This document shows positions 47,691-58,960 of a stretch of DNA of 64,000 nt, piece by piece (position 1 is the first letter of the stretch; the number at the start of each line of letters is the position of its first letter). The position numbers and the translations under genes were made by a program. The stretch lies in assembly GCA_026075535.2 (NCBI GenBank), contig AP026544.2:7688001-7752000 (forward strand), written 5' to 3'. The DNA is from Tricholoma matsutake (taxonomy: Eukaryota > Basidiomycota > Agaricomycetes > Agaricales > Tricholomataceae). The notes below the pieces were generated by a model. The model made no database searches and was not told where the DNA came from. It saw nothing but the letters and a program-made list of their open reading frames with translations.

Positions 47691-48396
47691 TGTCAAGAAC
47701 TGTTCCTCGCCCGAATGGAACCCGCATCTGTCTGACCCTTTCCCGCACATCAAACCTGATTTTTGCCCATGCCTCCTGATTTTGTTCCTGGCCGCCTTGC
47801 ACTGCCCACACTGCTGTGCACCAGGCCGCCTTGTACAGCATCCATGGCTGCCTTCCCAAGGCTGCCGTCTCTATTGCAAATTTGACTATGGATTCCTGTG
47901 CGGCTCCCGCTAGATAATTCATCTATGCAGTCGAGACACTGCCGCAGTCTTCGTTCCTGTTCCACATTATTCCGGACTACAGTATTTAAGCTTAGTTAGT
48001 TTTGCCTTGTATTCCTCAGTTCGTATATTGACATAGACTCGACTTTAATCTGCCAATCCAAACCTCCTTCTACTCCAACCTCAGTTCTCTAAGAGTCTGA
48101 ACTCCATTTGACTCAACCTCCAGTCTCCCTCTGAAGTTCTAACCTCATCTGAACTTAACCTAAGTCCCTCCGTACTCCTTCCCGCATTTACCCACACTTT
48201 CCCATTCCTATCTCCAAACCTCCAACTTGAAATTAGGACACCAGATGAGGTGAAGGGCACAGCTTCTTACAAGCTGAAGCCAAGTCCTTTCTGTTTCCCC
48301 TCCCACAGAATCCGCAACGACCTGACACCCTTCTGTAAACAACACCCGCAGTGTCCGATCGGATTCTGATGAACCCTCTAGGATCAGTTCTTAACA
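47691..48396 (+). mobile_element. Solo LTR of the chromovirus family
   Basis: A 706-bp copy of the LTR at 36215-36920, with its own target duplication GTTGT (47686-47690 and 48397-48401). The interior was lost by LTR-LTR recombination. It is more diverged from the other two LTRs than they are from each other. Confidence 0.95.
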
Positions 48397-48737
48397 GTTG
48401 TTCAAGTCATTGACTTGTTCTGGCAGTAGCACCACAGGAATGGAAGGGTCAACCCAAAAGGTTCAAATTTAGGGCCCTCAGGAAATCGATCCTGAGTGAA
48501 TTCTCGGACGAATTCTTCTAATTCATCCTCGTTATAACTTTCAGGCTTCTTGTCAGGCCCCAGCAATATGGGGTTCAATACCCTCAAGCCTGAATGATGA
48601 TGTTGAGCCTCAACATCTTCCACTTCCTCGATTTCTGCCTTCCTCTGTTTCACAGAGGGAGGCTGGGCCTATGTAGAACTCGGGACAACTTTGTCCAGGT
48701 CTTTTACTTTTTTAGCGGTCGGGTGCCCACTATGGAG

Positions 48738-49706
48738 TCACTCATCCTTTGGAGGTTGAGGCTGCATAGCATGCTGTCTGGCTTGCATGAAGGTGTTAGG
48801 GCCCTTGATTACTGTATTGAGGTGCTTTCCTTTAACGTGTACTTCGTTCCATTCAAAGTCTAGGACTATACCATGCTTCCTCATAAACACAGTCCCCAGA
48901 ATGGCATCATACCTATCAATGTTAACTACATCGAAATAGTGGGTATTTACCACTCCACCGATCTCAAAATTGGTGAAGAGTCCGAAGTTTATCTTTGAAC
49001 AGCTGCCCACAGTGCCCAATTGCAAAGGCACAGGTTCTTCTAATTCATGAGCCTTCAAGTTTGCTGACATAGTGAATTCTGGCAAGATGGAATCAGTTGT
49101 ACAGTTGGAATCAAGCAGTATGTAGGCTTCGAGATTGTGAAGCATCATCTTCACAATGAAGAATTTGTTATCCTCCTCAGTCCAAGGAGGACGTTTAATC
49201 TTCTTCAAGGATTTCCTCAAAGTAGTTGCACCTTTAAAGCGCGGCTTGTTCTTGAAAAGGCTGTCCATCATGATGCCAAGCTGTTCAGAGAATGACAGAT
49301 GTTTATTCTCCGTCTCACCCTCTGAGTCTTCCTCAGAGTCAGACACTGACTGGGCAGATGGGCAGCTATTGGAGTCATACTCCGAGAGAATTTCTCTGAT
49401 CGCACCAAAGCATTCAGTTCCTGAATCATCACAGGGAATACGCCCAGTGTCAGACTTGATGTTATACAGCTCACCTTCAGAGCTGTACTGCGATCCATAA
49501 GGGATCTCCTCAGATAAGGCCAAACCATACTCTGAGGAAGAAATGCCTTCTGAGTCGCTGTGTGCGGTGGCAAATCTCTCTTTCGTCGCTGATCGAGAGT
49601 CCAAGCTCTTTTTAGGGCTTGGACCATGCTCGTCACAATCTTTGCTACTACTATGAGTAGCAGGTTGATCATTTGAGGAACCTGATTCTTCTCTAGCGGC
49701 GTACAT
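48738..49706 (-). pseudogene. pol: Linker and protease region (minus-strand gypsy)
   Basis: A 322-codon open frame. The first part is acidic and Ser-rich, following the zinc knuckle. The second part is an aspartic protease-like domain: AYILLDSNCTTDSILPEF, then HYFDVVNIDRYDAILGTVFM. In active copies the catalytic loop is DSG or DTG; here it reads DSN, so the protease is probably dead. Sequence continues toward RT but is interrupted at 48396 by a solo LTR. Confidence 0.75.
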
Positions 49707-50735
49707 TTTCGCTGTTGGTCTTTGTTGCCCATACCTTGGGCACTTAGGATCTGTGGAGTAATGAGGGCCTCCACAGTTGTAGCAAGTGGGAGCCTTGCTT
49801 TCACCAGACTTCTTGTCTGGTTTGTTTCCATTAGACCTGGAAGGTTTGCTTCCAGGGGAATGATGTCATGTATCACAATGCTCCTTGTAATGGCAATCTT
49901 GATCACCATAGCTTCGGTGGTCTCTGTCAGGATATTTTGAACCAGATGGATTAGAGTTATCACAATAATTTTTATCGTGTTTAACATAACATTCTTGCGA
50001 CCGTCCATTAGATCTTTCAGGAGAAGCATCCTTCATTTTGGGAGCTTTAGTCAAAGAGGATGTCTTCGACTTCGTGGATTCCATGATACACTTCTTTTCA
50101 TTGAAGTGTTTTCTCATTTTTCCAATTTCCTCTGCCTGACAGGCATAGTGCAAAATATCTCCCACTGAGCTAGTCTCAGCGGAGCATCCTTTGTCCAGTA
50201 CAAAGGATATGATGTTGTTGGGCAACCCAGTCACCAACTGGGTCTTGAAGGTGAAAGGATCTGGTGCCTGGATCATTCTGGCTGCATAGCGCTCCAGTTT
50301 GTGGTAGTAACCCATAATGCCTTCTTTGGTGTTATAATCGACATGCCAAAATTTGTCAGTCACATCATGGGTTGCATTCTCATGCACGAACTGGTCGTAT
50401 AGGCCAGTTATGACCTCCTTGAAAGTCCGGGAGGCTCGTTGACAGTATGCACTGTCAACACTGTCCTCAAACCAAGTCAAGGCAGTGTTCTCAAGGAACA
50501 TCGCCATATACTCAATACGGTCTGAGTCCAGATCTGGACCACATACTTTGTTCACCTTCAGCCAATGAAGGAGGGTGTTCAGCCATTGTTTGAAGCCTTT
50601 GGTGTCTGGTAATCCACCATACTTAGGCAGATTTGGGACACGCAGACCATTCTTACCACTAGTGGTAGGAACTTCAGTCAAGACAGAGACTTTGCTGTCG
50701 ATCTGTCTGTAGATCTTCGTATGAATGTCCCTCAA
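49707..50735 (-). CDS. gag: Gag capsid domain and zinc knuckle (minus-strand gypsy)
   Basis: The open frame (50735-49866) contains the retrotransposon gag pattern LPKYGGLPDTKGFKQWLNTL, LENTALTWFED, RTFKEVITGLYDQF and YYHKLERYAARMI. Just after it, near 49780, a zinc knuckle of unusual spacing (CYNCGGPHYSTDPKC) can be read in the frame that leads into the protease region. Gag packages the element RNA. One stop separates it from the next frame. The element is not functional as a whole. Confidence 0.8.
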
Positions 50736-50737
50736 GT

Positions 50738-51804
50738 ATTTTGAGGGTTGAAGGGAACCTTTTCCTTGATAGGAATCAGGATGGGAAGATACAGAATATC
50801 TAGATGGGGATCAACTAGATGAATGCTGTGCCCGGCTACCTCATCTGTGGTGAGACGAGGTCTTATTAGCAATCTCTTCCTCACTCGAGGAAGAGTGTTT
50901 GCTGTTTTCATTACTTGAGGTGCTATACGACGAGTCAGTACGACTTTCATCTCCATCGTCACCAGAACTGTCACCATCTGGTGGCCCATTCTTGCCTGCA
51001 TGACTCTGCACAGGATTTTTGGACCCTCCTGGTGGGGCTTTCTCTCGCTTATTGTGGCGAGAGTTTTTGCAGTTCTTATCCCAAGGATTACCATCCTTGT
51101 TGAAATGAATCCCTTGATCAGGAATTGATGTGGGTTGTCCATCCTGGATATTGTCATTGTGTATCCTCTGGAGGACTAATTTATTGTTGTCAATGTAATG
51201 TACCTTCTTTTTGGAATGTACCTCGACCGGTGTTACCGGCATGGTTGGACATGGGTTAACACATTCCTGGGAAGGGGACAGTATGTTTGGCTGTACGAGG
51301 AGTAGAAGGTCTGGATACAGACCTATGGGAACATTGTCTGGTGTAAGCAAACACCAGATCTTCAAGTTGGGTTTCCAACTTAACAGGTTCAAAGTCCTGG
51401 GCATCCCTGGCACGGCCAAGGATATCGGTAGTGAGCTGAGCAAAATGCCAAGCTCCGAATTCTTCATCCGATTCATCCTCTCTAGGTTTCTTGAGAGGTT
51501 TCTTCTCTTCACACCGGCATAGTCTTTTGTGTTTGTCTATCGGCATCAGCGGCACCGACGGGGCTAACTCTGGCCATTGGGCAGAGAATAGTCTGGGTGT
51601 AGTATACTCCAGACATTGTTGGGGAAGATCGATATAATTACTGGGGGTGACCCAGTTATTCAGGGACTCTGGAGTTAGCTCATCCAGAGGTGAGAGTCCT
51701 TGTAACCCTGGATTAGGTCTGGGGGTTGACCGGGCGCTTCGTCGACTACTTTTCAACAAGTTAGATTTCTTTGAGTCGAGGTCGCTGTCGTCCTCAACCA
51801 TCAC
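50738..51804 (-). pseudogene. N-terminal Gag-side region (minus-strand gypsy)
   Basis: Overlapping minus-strand frames begin at ATG 51804 (MMVEDDSDLDSKKSNLLKSS) and continue with SLNNWVTPSNYIDLPQQCLE and EEFGAWHFAQLTTDILGRA. A polar, Ser/Asp-rich stretch follows (to about 50841). This is the usual disordered N-terminus before the capsid domain, broken by frameshifts. No enzymatic motif is present. Confidence 0.6.
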
Positions 51805-52342
51805 TCACCCAGGCTGTGCGAAGTCCAAGTGCAGAGGAATCAATCACTCTCGTAGTGGATATATGCACTTCGAGATTCACTGCCTGTATTGTAGGAGACA
51901 GTAAATTTCTCGAGGTGCCTGTATGCGCCTCGAGTGGTTGGGGTATGCTCAAATTTTGCGCAACCTGCAACGAAGCAGGTTTGGTCTTATTTCTGGTTCT
52001 TGCCCTGGCTGATGGGGTTGATATCGGTCTTTAGCAGTAGGGAACAAAAATTTTCAGTTGTAGCAGCGGGTGAAAAGCGATAAAAGGAAATGTTGGTTCG
52101 AGCGCTGGGTGCTTGAGTAACAAAATTTTTTAGTTGTAGCAGTGGGCAAAAAGCGATAAAAAGAAAATGTTGATTCGAGTGCTGGGTGCTTGAGTCGGGT
52201 CCTAGCAACAGATTTGCTTCCATCGCTGATTGTGTTGGGGAATTTTCACCCTTTGCAGGAGAAGTTCAGGGTTGTGGTGATGATGATCGCTGATGGGGCA
52301 ATGTCGAGCAAAACTCTATATGAGTTTTGGTGTTCAAAAAAG

Positions 52343-52534
52343 TGTAGTGAGTCAAGGGGATCTCCTTATATCACACACCAAAAGAACACGAATAACATAT
52401 ATATTTCATGTATTGGCAGTGGTAAAAAGATTGCTTATGTAAATAGAAGGCTGGTCCCTTTATAGGGGCCAGCCAGGTCAACAGCAATGAAATATAATAT
52501 ATACAAACATGGGGTCAAGCCCTGGGTCACCACA
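52343..52534 (-). repeat. 5' LTR of the minus-strand gypsy element
   Basis: A 192-bp copy of 34130-34321, followed by the target duplication GTATG. Inside the element (52020-52200) lies an untranslated leader with a degenerate direct repeat (AATTTTTAGTTGTAGCAG-like). Confidence 0.9.
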
Positions 52535-52539
52535 GTATG

Positions 52540-53111
52540 TCCATTAACAAGTAAGGAGATTTCGAAGCTGATATTGATTGATATGAATAGCTTGTCTGCG
52601 AGGTGAAGGAGAAGCCAATGGGTGATGCAGCAAGGGGCAAGGATGATCCCAGATGAATTGCACTTGAAATTGAGGACAAAATTGCCAAAAAGTGTGGAAC
52701 TTTGTCTTTAAATGATCCCAAATACAGCGAAAATGACCTTCAGACTCAAATGGTAGCAATGAGGAGGCTCACAGTGAAAGCAATGATTCAGACATTGTGA
52801 TTATTGACAACAAGAAGGAGAATGACAAGGGAAAGAAGGTGAAAGGAGGTGTTGTCATGGCAAAAGCCTATTGGGTCAAACCACCACTAGCCAATCCTAG
52901 AAAGCCATGCAACTCAGGAGCAGGTGAAGCACTGGACAAGATGATGAATGCCTTTGACCCTGCCACCATTCGCCAGCATGACGAACATCAATTGTCCCAA
53001 AGCATTCAGCTCAGCCAACTATCTGCTGCCCATCTTGAGATCTGTGAAGTCTGTACATGCAATGATGCCCTGAATGATAGAGTTCTTGATGAGACCAGGC
53101 ATGCAGACTGA
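52540..53111 (+). pseudogene. DUF6818-like ORF, 3' part
   Basis: This is the continuation of the ORF cut at 34129. It reads CPLTSKEISKLILIDMNS, then IALEIEDKIAKKCGTLSLND, and ends in a Lys-rich then coiled-coil-like C-terminus (AGEALDKMMNAFDP, QLSQSIQLSQLSAAHLEI) with a stop at 53109-53111. Several frameshifts and stops occur in 52560-52800. Confidence 0.5.
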
Positions 53112-53129
53112 GCTGAGGGTGGGTGAAAA

Positions 53130-53460
53130 TGGAGGGAAAATATATCTGTTTTTCCACATTTTCTCTATATCTGGTGAAAATAACATTTTTTCTCCTGACT
53201 TCCACAAAATTTTCACCTAGAAACAGATTAGTTATTTTTCCACAGAGAAAAAAGTGGGAATATGTGGGAAAATGACCTTTTTCCCCCTAATGTTCACAAG
53301 TTTTTCTCCTGGAAACAGATTAGTTGTTTTCCTGCAGCAACCAAAAGGACAAAGTGTGGGAAAATAACATATTTTTACTGATGGTTCCTTTTATTTTTCC
53401 CCAGTGAAAAGGTGTCTTTTTCTCCCATTATTCCCAACATTTTCTCCAGGGTAATATATT
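53130..53460. repeat. Degenerate tandem repeat
   Basis: AT-rich units of roughly 90-110 bp share the core GAAACAGATTAGTT (about 53213 and 53313) and a GTGGGAAAATAAC-like core. Copies are poorly conserved. It may be subterminal sequence of the older element carrying the DUF6818-like ORF. Confidence 0.55.
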
Positions 53461-53608
53461 GCTCTGTCTCTTGTGTCAACTGTGGAAGGAGTTACCCACA
53501 ATTTCCTCAGTCTGAATGGCTCAACCTCCTTGGAGGAAATTCAGTTGATCTTGACCATGTCTTCTCAAATGTCTATTTCATCACACATGATAAATGAGAA
53601 TCAATTTT

Positions 53609-54313
53609 TGTTGGGAAACAACTCGAGATCATCCATGGCTAGTGCATAGCATGGGTTACCCATGGGTGTTAGTAAAATTTCATTTTTATTTTATTACATT
53701 GAATTACACTATACTTTGCTAGCATGAGAATTTTATTTCACACACATCAATATGTATGTGCATGTACAAGTGCATCGGTAGCAACAATGTACAATATATG
53801 TAACATAGTATATAAACCTTGAATATACACCTAGGGGACCCCAGTTGTGTTCTCTTAGGTATTCCACCTACACTTGTGGTGCGAAACACCTTTCTCAACC
53901 AACTATTCTATAAATAACCCCTTGCATCAAAACCATCAATTCCCCCATCATGTGCACACATCCCGCTCCCTTCTTGTAGAGAGAACCCACATGGTCTTAG
54001 CTAGCAGATAGTGGGTGTCACCCTAACATAAGAGCACAACTTCCCATATCAGTGCACCTTCTCTTACTTGTGCATACATCATTGTTTTACTGTGCCACAT
54101 CCAATTACTCATCCTTTTGGCACAAGCTGGAAGTAGTTGTATATACATAATCTACTTTTCTTTCATAAGCCAATGCCAGGCCTCACCTTACATTGTGACT
54201 GCCAGTGATTGAGAGGCAGCGCTCATCATTAGGACAGCTGCAACCAGACAACTGATCAGATCTGGTTTAGTTACAATTTACATTACTCTATTTGGACAAC
54301 TATTTTAGTTACA
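53609..54313 (+). repeat. Putative 5' LTR of a third gypsy element
   Basis: Noncoding AT-rich sequence that could run from TGTTGGGAAAC to TTAGTTACA, placed directly before gag. It has a TATA-like TATATAAACC near 53808. No second copy is present in the window, so the borders are a guess. Confidence 0.35.
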
Positions 54314-54385
54314 AGCTGAATTCAGTGATAACTCTGAGATCAGGCACCCTAGCCAAAGAAGTGATCCATCACAGATCTACCCATT

Positions 54386-55477
54386 ATGTCTGAACCATCA
54401 ACTTCTAATCCCAGTTCTAATCCTGTTCCTGCACTAGCACTAGAGGTGAAGATTGATGTGCTTACAGTGCAAGTGTCACAATTAGTGTTGGTATTGGTAG
54501 CATCACAGCCCAGACAAGCAGAAGTACAGCCAGAGATGACAGTAGACAGAGATGATGAGATGGAGGAGATGGTGGAGTGGGTGTCACAGGATGATGTGCA
54601 GACGGCGGAGAAGTCTGAAAATGGAAAGTACACTTACCTAAGTATGCACCCCCACAAATCTTTGACGGTACCATGGAGAATACAAAATCTTTCATCAGCT
54701 CTATAGTATTGTACATCCATGGGAGGAAGCCAGAGTTTTGTACAGCCAAGTCTAGGATTATGTTTGCTCTCTCATACACTCAGGGGGAAAGCACAGTTCT
54801 GGAGAAATGAGGCTATTAATCAAATTGCCGCAGGAAATAAACCATTTGCAACCTTCAAGGAATCTCTGGAGAGATTGGAGGCACAGTTTGGGGACCCTAA
54901 TCCAAAGGTAACAGCTAATGCCAAATTAAAAACTATGTGCCAAGGTTCCCTAATGGTGGATGAATTTATTTTGCAGTTCAAAGTGGAAGCTTTGCAAATG
55001 GACATGGGAGAAGCCATGTTGGTAGAATTTTTGAAAGCAGGATTAGATCCCTCTTTATTCAAGTCTATCTACTGACTACCTTCTATGCCAGAGAAGTTGG
55101 ATGAGTGGTATAATTGGGCAATGCACCTTGATTGGCAATATTGGCAGGAACAGGTGGAATCAAAGTTGATGTACAGAAGTAGTAAATTTGGAAAGCCATC
55201 AGGAGGAAAGTCCGAGAAAGGAAAGGCACCTCAGGTGCAAACTCCAAGGGCACAGCCACCAGCCATAGCAGTGACACCTATTGTTGTAGAGTCAGTAGTA
55301 TCAGACACTATGGAGGTTGATCAGGCAGGGAGACAAGCCCCACTTAAATGTTTTAACTGTGGGCAGTTGGGACACATTGCTAGGAATTGCAGGCAGAAAA
55401 GAAAGATTAGGGAAGTTAAAATTGAGGAAGTGAAGCTGGAGGAAGGCAGGCAGAAGAATTTTGTGGAAGAGTCCTAG
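54386..55477 (+). pseudogene. gag: Gag of the third (plus-strand) gypsy element
   Basis: It starts at ATG 54386 (MSEPSTSNPSSNPVP). The capsid-like part reads FALSYTQGGKAQFWRNEAIN and FKESLERLEAQFGDPNPKVT, and ends GLDPSLFKSIY. After a stop (TGA, 55073-55075) the same protein continues with WYNWAMHLDWQYWQ and a zinc knuckle CFNCGQLGHIARNC near 55350. A frameshift near 54650 and this stop make it non-functional. It belongs to a different gypsy lineage from the two others in the window. Confidence 0.8.
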
Positions 55478-55778
55478 TGAAGGTTTCCCCATTGGTGACC
55501 CAGAATTGTTACAATGTATTAGTATCTGAGGAAACCCAGAGCAAATCAGAAAAGGAAATTGATGAGGAGTACAACCATTGTGAATCACATGACAAAGAAA
55601 ATTGCCAAGCACTATTTCCAAAAACCCCTAAATTCTTTATTTGCTCTGCACAAATAGAACCTGAAATCACCTTGACTGTGGGATTGAAGACAGTAGACAC
55701 ACATGCAGTGATTGATGTGGAAGCATTGCTCGATAATGGTGCTACAGGATTATTTATTAATCAGTCCTTAATTACTGG
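55478..55778 (+). pseudogene. pol: Protease start of the third gypsy element
   Basis: Open from 55477. The protease loop reads AVIDVEALLDNGATGLFINQ, with DNG where DSG is expected. It is interrupted after INQSLI by unrelated sequence and resumes at 56757. Confidence 0.7.
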
Positions 55779-56751
55779 AAACAGCATTAGCACACACTGA
55801 TGATATCCAACCTGGAAACCCAAACAAAACACCTAAAAGGGTCCTATTCAGTATAACACAAGTCAGAGGAAGGTTGCAATTCATTCTAAAACTTTCACTG
55901 ATCTCCAATAATAACAAACTAGATGATCCAAACAAATTTTGGGATATGCAAAGTAGTTTCAAGATTTAAGTCCACATGTTTTCCATCTCCTCATGTTTCT
56001 CTCATGTTTCCTTTCCCCTTTTAGCTACATTTCCTTCTAACATATAAACTCTTGTATTATCTACAATTAATAACAAGGGAAGTGTCCCCCAAATATAGTA
56101 TTAGTAGTAGAGAGCTAAAAACTCTCTTCTCATCATTTGAGTCACAAGTTTTAGTCTGAAAATTCTTCGGATTTTGTCGAAACTCATTCATCCTCATTTT
56201 GCCTCTCGATATTATCGTCATCCTCTTGTATTCATCTTTGTTCACCTCTTGCATCATTTATCAACCTTTCCATCACTCACCAATATCTTCGAAGTTCATT
56301 TTGCAATCCCTAAAATTATCGCAACATCTTGAAACTACTTTGCACAGGGATGAAGTGATAACTGATATGGAACAATAAACACAAGTCTGGGGAGTGTGTG
56401 AGACAATAAATCAAAATACAGACTGTCCTTTTGTTCTAAAAATCACTAAAATTGCAAAATATTGTGTGATGCACCTTGAGGTGATGTGTGCCATGTGAAT
56501 ATAGCTGAAATGTGGGTCATAAAAGTTGATTATGTAATGGGAAAGTGAGGGAAAGCATGTGAAGTATTGGGGTCCATGCTGAAGTGTGCGAAGTAGAAAC
56601 CAAAAATGTGAAATCTCTGAAATGTCCGAAATTTGATTGGAAGCTTGCAAAATAGTCAAAAAAGGTTTGAAAGATGCTGAAAATGGATGTGAAATGTTTG
56701 TGGCTGTGCGTTGACTATCTGTGAATCCGTGAAATCAATTTCAGAGCTTGT
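55779..56751. mobile_element. Insertion of unknown type in the protease region
   Basis: About 970 bp of AT-rich sequence separates two halves of the protease. TACTGG occurs at both edges (55773-55778 and 56751-56756), compatible with a 5-6 bp target duplication. It has no long ORF. The middle (55970-56330) looks like LTR sequence (TATA-like ACATATAAACTC, C/T-rich downstream part), so a solo LTR or small non-autonomous element is possible. The ends are not TG/CA as read here. Confidence 0.4.
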
Positions 56752-56756
56752 ACTGG

Positions 56757-57942
56757 CTAGTGGACCTATCAACACAAGCTATCACAACCTATAATGGTGT
56801 ACAATATTGATGGAACAGTTAATTGTGGAGGAACCATTAAGGAGGAGGTGACCATGGTACTAAGGTATCAGGGACATCAGGAATGAGCCATATTTGAAGT
56901 ATGTGATCTTGGGAAAACCAATCTGATAATAGGATGTCTGTGGTTATGAAAGCATAATCCCAAAATTGATTGGAAGACTGGGAATGTACAAATGACTCAT
57001 GGTCCTAAGGAGTGTAATGTGTATGGGAGGAAGCTGAAAAAGGAGAAGAAGAAAAGAAAGAGAAAGAATGTCTGAGGAAGTGTTCTGTTACGATGGAGGA
57101 AGTGGAGGATGAGGAAATGCCAAATGGGGAAGTTCCAATCATGATCGAGAAGGAAGAACAGAAGCAAACCTTTAGAGCAATTCATGGAGGACAGTCATGG
57201 GATAAGAATGTCATGAAGGTGGAGAAGCCAGTGGAGGAGTGGGTACCAAAAACATATCATAAATATCTGTCAGTCTTTCAGAAGAAGGAGTCTGAGTGAA
57301 TGCTGGTGCAGAAGCCATGGGATCATGTGATTGAGATGAAGCCAGGGTTTGTGTCAAAGTATATCTGTTATCTCTGAAGGAACAATAAGAAGTTGATGTG
57401 TTCCTAAATGAGCAATTACACAAAGGATACATATGACCTTCAAAATCACCACAGATGGCACCAATATTCCTTGTGCCAAAGAAAGATCAGAGAAAGAGAA
57501 TGTGTACAGATTATAGGTATCTAAATGGGTGGACAGTGAAGAATGTGTACCCCCTGCCTTTGATCTCAGAAATAATTGACAAGGTGGGAAAAGCCAAGGT
57601 CTTTACAAAATTGGATCTATGATGGGGATACAATAATGTACAGATAAGGAAAGGAGATGAGTGGAAGGCTGCATTTGCCATGTGTCGAGGATCCTTTGAG
57701 CTACTTGTCATGTTTTTTGGGATGACCAATAGTCCCCCGACTTTCCAAAATATGATGAATGTCATTTTCAAGGATGTAATAGACAAAGGCATGGTAATAA
57801 TATTTATTGACAACATTCTGATATTCATGGAGGATGGAGAAAATCATGAAGTGATAGTGCAGGAGGTGCTGTGGAGGTTAGTGGAGAACAATCTATTTTT
57901 GAAACCGGAGAAGTGTGTGTTCTGGGCAAGCAAGGTCAAGTA
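56757..57942 (+). pseudogene. pol: Protease end and RT fragment of the third gypsy element
   Basis: Protease sequence resumes as MVYNIDGTVNCGGTIKEEV. A Lys/Glu-rich linker follows. RT blocks are then spread over frames: [47 protein letters not shown] and PPTFQNMMNVIFKDVI. The catalytic YxDD box reads IFIDNILIF, so the second Asp is lost. A TGA at 57620 stands where Arg (DLRWGYNN) is expected. RT is cut at 57942 by a foldback element, and RNase H and integrase are not found. Confidence 0.8.
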
Positions 57943-58370
57943 GTGCTTGAAGGTCCCCTCCTTGGTTATATAACAGTCTTTTGGAATTTTGAGATGTAAT
58001 CTGCTTGTTAAAGCCTTACAACTTATCCTGGCATTTCAGGACTTTGTGTACACAATGTCAAGATATGATTGAAAAGGTTTTGTCATTATGCCTGAGTGAT
58101 TTCTACAGAATTAAACATAAAACAGTTTTTTGAGTCTACATTTTCTGAGGTTTTGAGAAAAGTGTATGACCTGGAAAAATAGATTTGTGTTTAATACATT
58201 TAATTCTGTAAAAACCACTGAGGCATAATGGCAAAACCTTTTTGGTCCTATCTCAACATTATGTACAAAAAGTCCTGAAATGCCAGGATAAGGTGTAAGG
58301 CTTTAGCAAGCAGATTACATTTGAAAATTCCAAAAGACTGTTACATAACCAAGGACTGGACCTTCAAGCA
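57943..58370. mobile_element. Foldback element, full-length palindrome, copy 2
   Basis: A 428-bp relative of 45330-45769 with ends GTGCTTGAAGG/CCTTCAAGCAC and TA on both sides (57941-57942, 58371-58372). It is inserted in the RT region of the third gypsy element. Here the flanking host sequence is not inverted. Confidence 0.85.
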
Positions 58371-58515
58371 CTATGAGTTGACAGTGCGTCTGTCACTAAG
58401 GCATGATACGGGTATGGGTAAACCTGTGATAATATGGTTACGGGTATGTATGGTTATGGGTATGGGTTGGAAGTTGCTGTACCCAGGCAATACCATACCT
58501 TCCACAGTGTTACAG

Positions 58516-58960
58516 GTATGATGTGGGCATCTTTTGTTCTTGTTTTTTCCTAACTAACTAATGTTTTTATTCAACTTTTAGGTTCTAATGGTGCTATAAC
58601 CAGCCCAAACGATGTCTATCATCATTTGGGCCCTAGGTATTTTTTTCTATCTTTTGTTCTTGTTTTTTCCTAACTAACTAATGTTTTTATTCAACTTTAA
58701 GGTTCTAATGGTGCTATAACTGGCCCAAACAACATCTATTGTTGTTTGGGCCCTAGGTATTATTTCTGTCTTTTGTTCTTGTTTTTTCCTAACTAACTAA
58801 TGTTTTTATTCAACTTTTAGGTTCTAATGGTGCTATAACTGGCCCAAACAATGTCTATCGTCATTTGGGCCCTAGGTATTTTTTTCTGTCTTTTTTTCTT
58901 GTTTTTTCCTAACTAACTAATGTTTTTATTCGACTTCTAGGTTCTAATAGTGCTATAACA
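58516..58960 (+). repeat. 120-bp minisatellite with intron-like units
   Basis: About three and a half units of 119-120 bp. Each has a 55-bp part holding a GCCCAAA...TTTGGGC hairpin and a 64-66 bp part with intron signals: GTATTT donor, TAACTAACTAATG branch-like site, and CAACTTTTAG or close variants as acceptor. Intron-like parts are 58516-58581, 58637-58701, 58757-58820 and 58876-58940. Confidence 0.85.

Larger units (their letters stand above)
34130..52534 (-). mobile_element. Ty3/gypsy retrotransposon with nested insertions
   Basis: Matching 192-bp LTRs lie at 34130-34321 and 52343-52534. The whole is flanked by the target duplication GTATG (34125-34129 and 52535-52539). Coding sequence runs on the minus strand: gag at the right, then protease, part of reverse transcriptase, integrase C-terminus with chromodomain, and an extra ORF. 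A polypurine tract (AAGGGGGAGGG on the minus strand) abuts the left (3') LTR. Insertions inside are a complete chromovirus (36215-43940), a solo LTR (47691-48396), a foldback element (45330-45769) and an end of a TIR element (to 47120). Most of RT, RNase H and integrase is missing, so it is dead. Confidence 0.9.

Noticed and set aside
49268..50029. 253-codon frame (-) as a separate gene
   Set aside because: It overlaps gag and protease frames that have real motifs; it is a shadow frame.
58516..58960. CRISPR array from regular repeats
   Set aside because: Units are 120 bp without unique spacers, and the genome is fungal.
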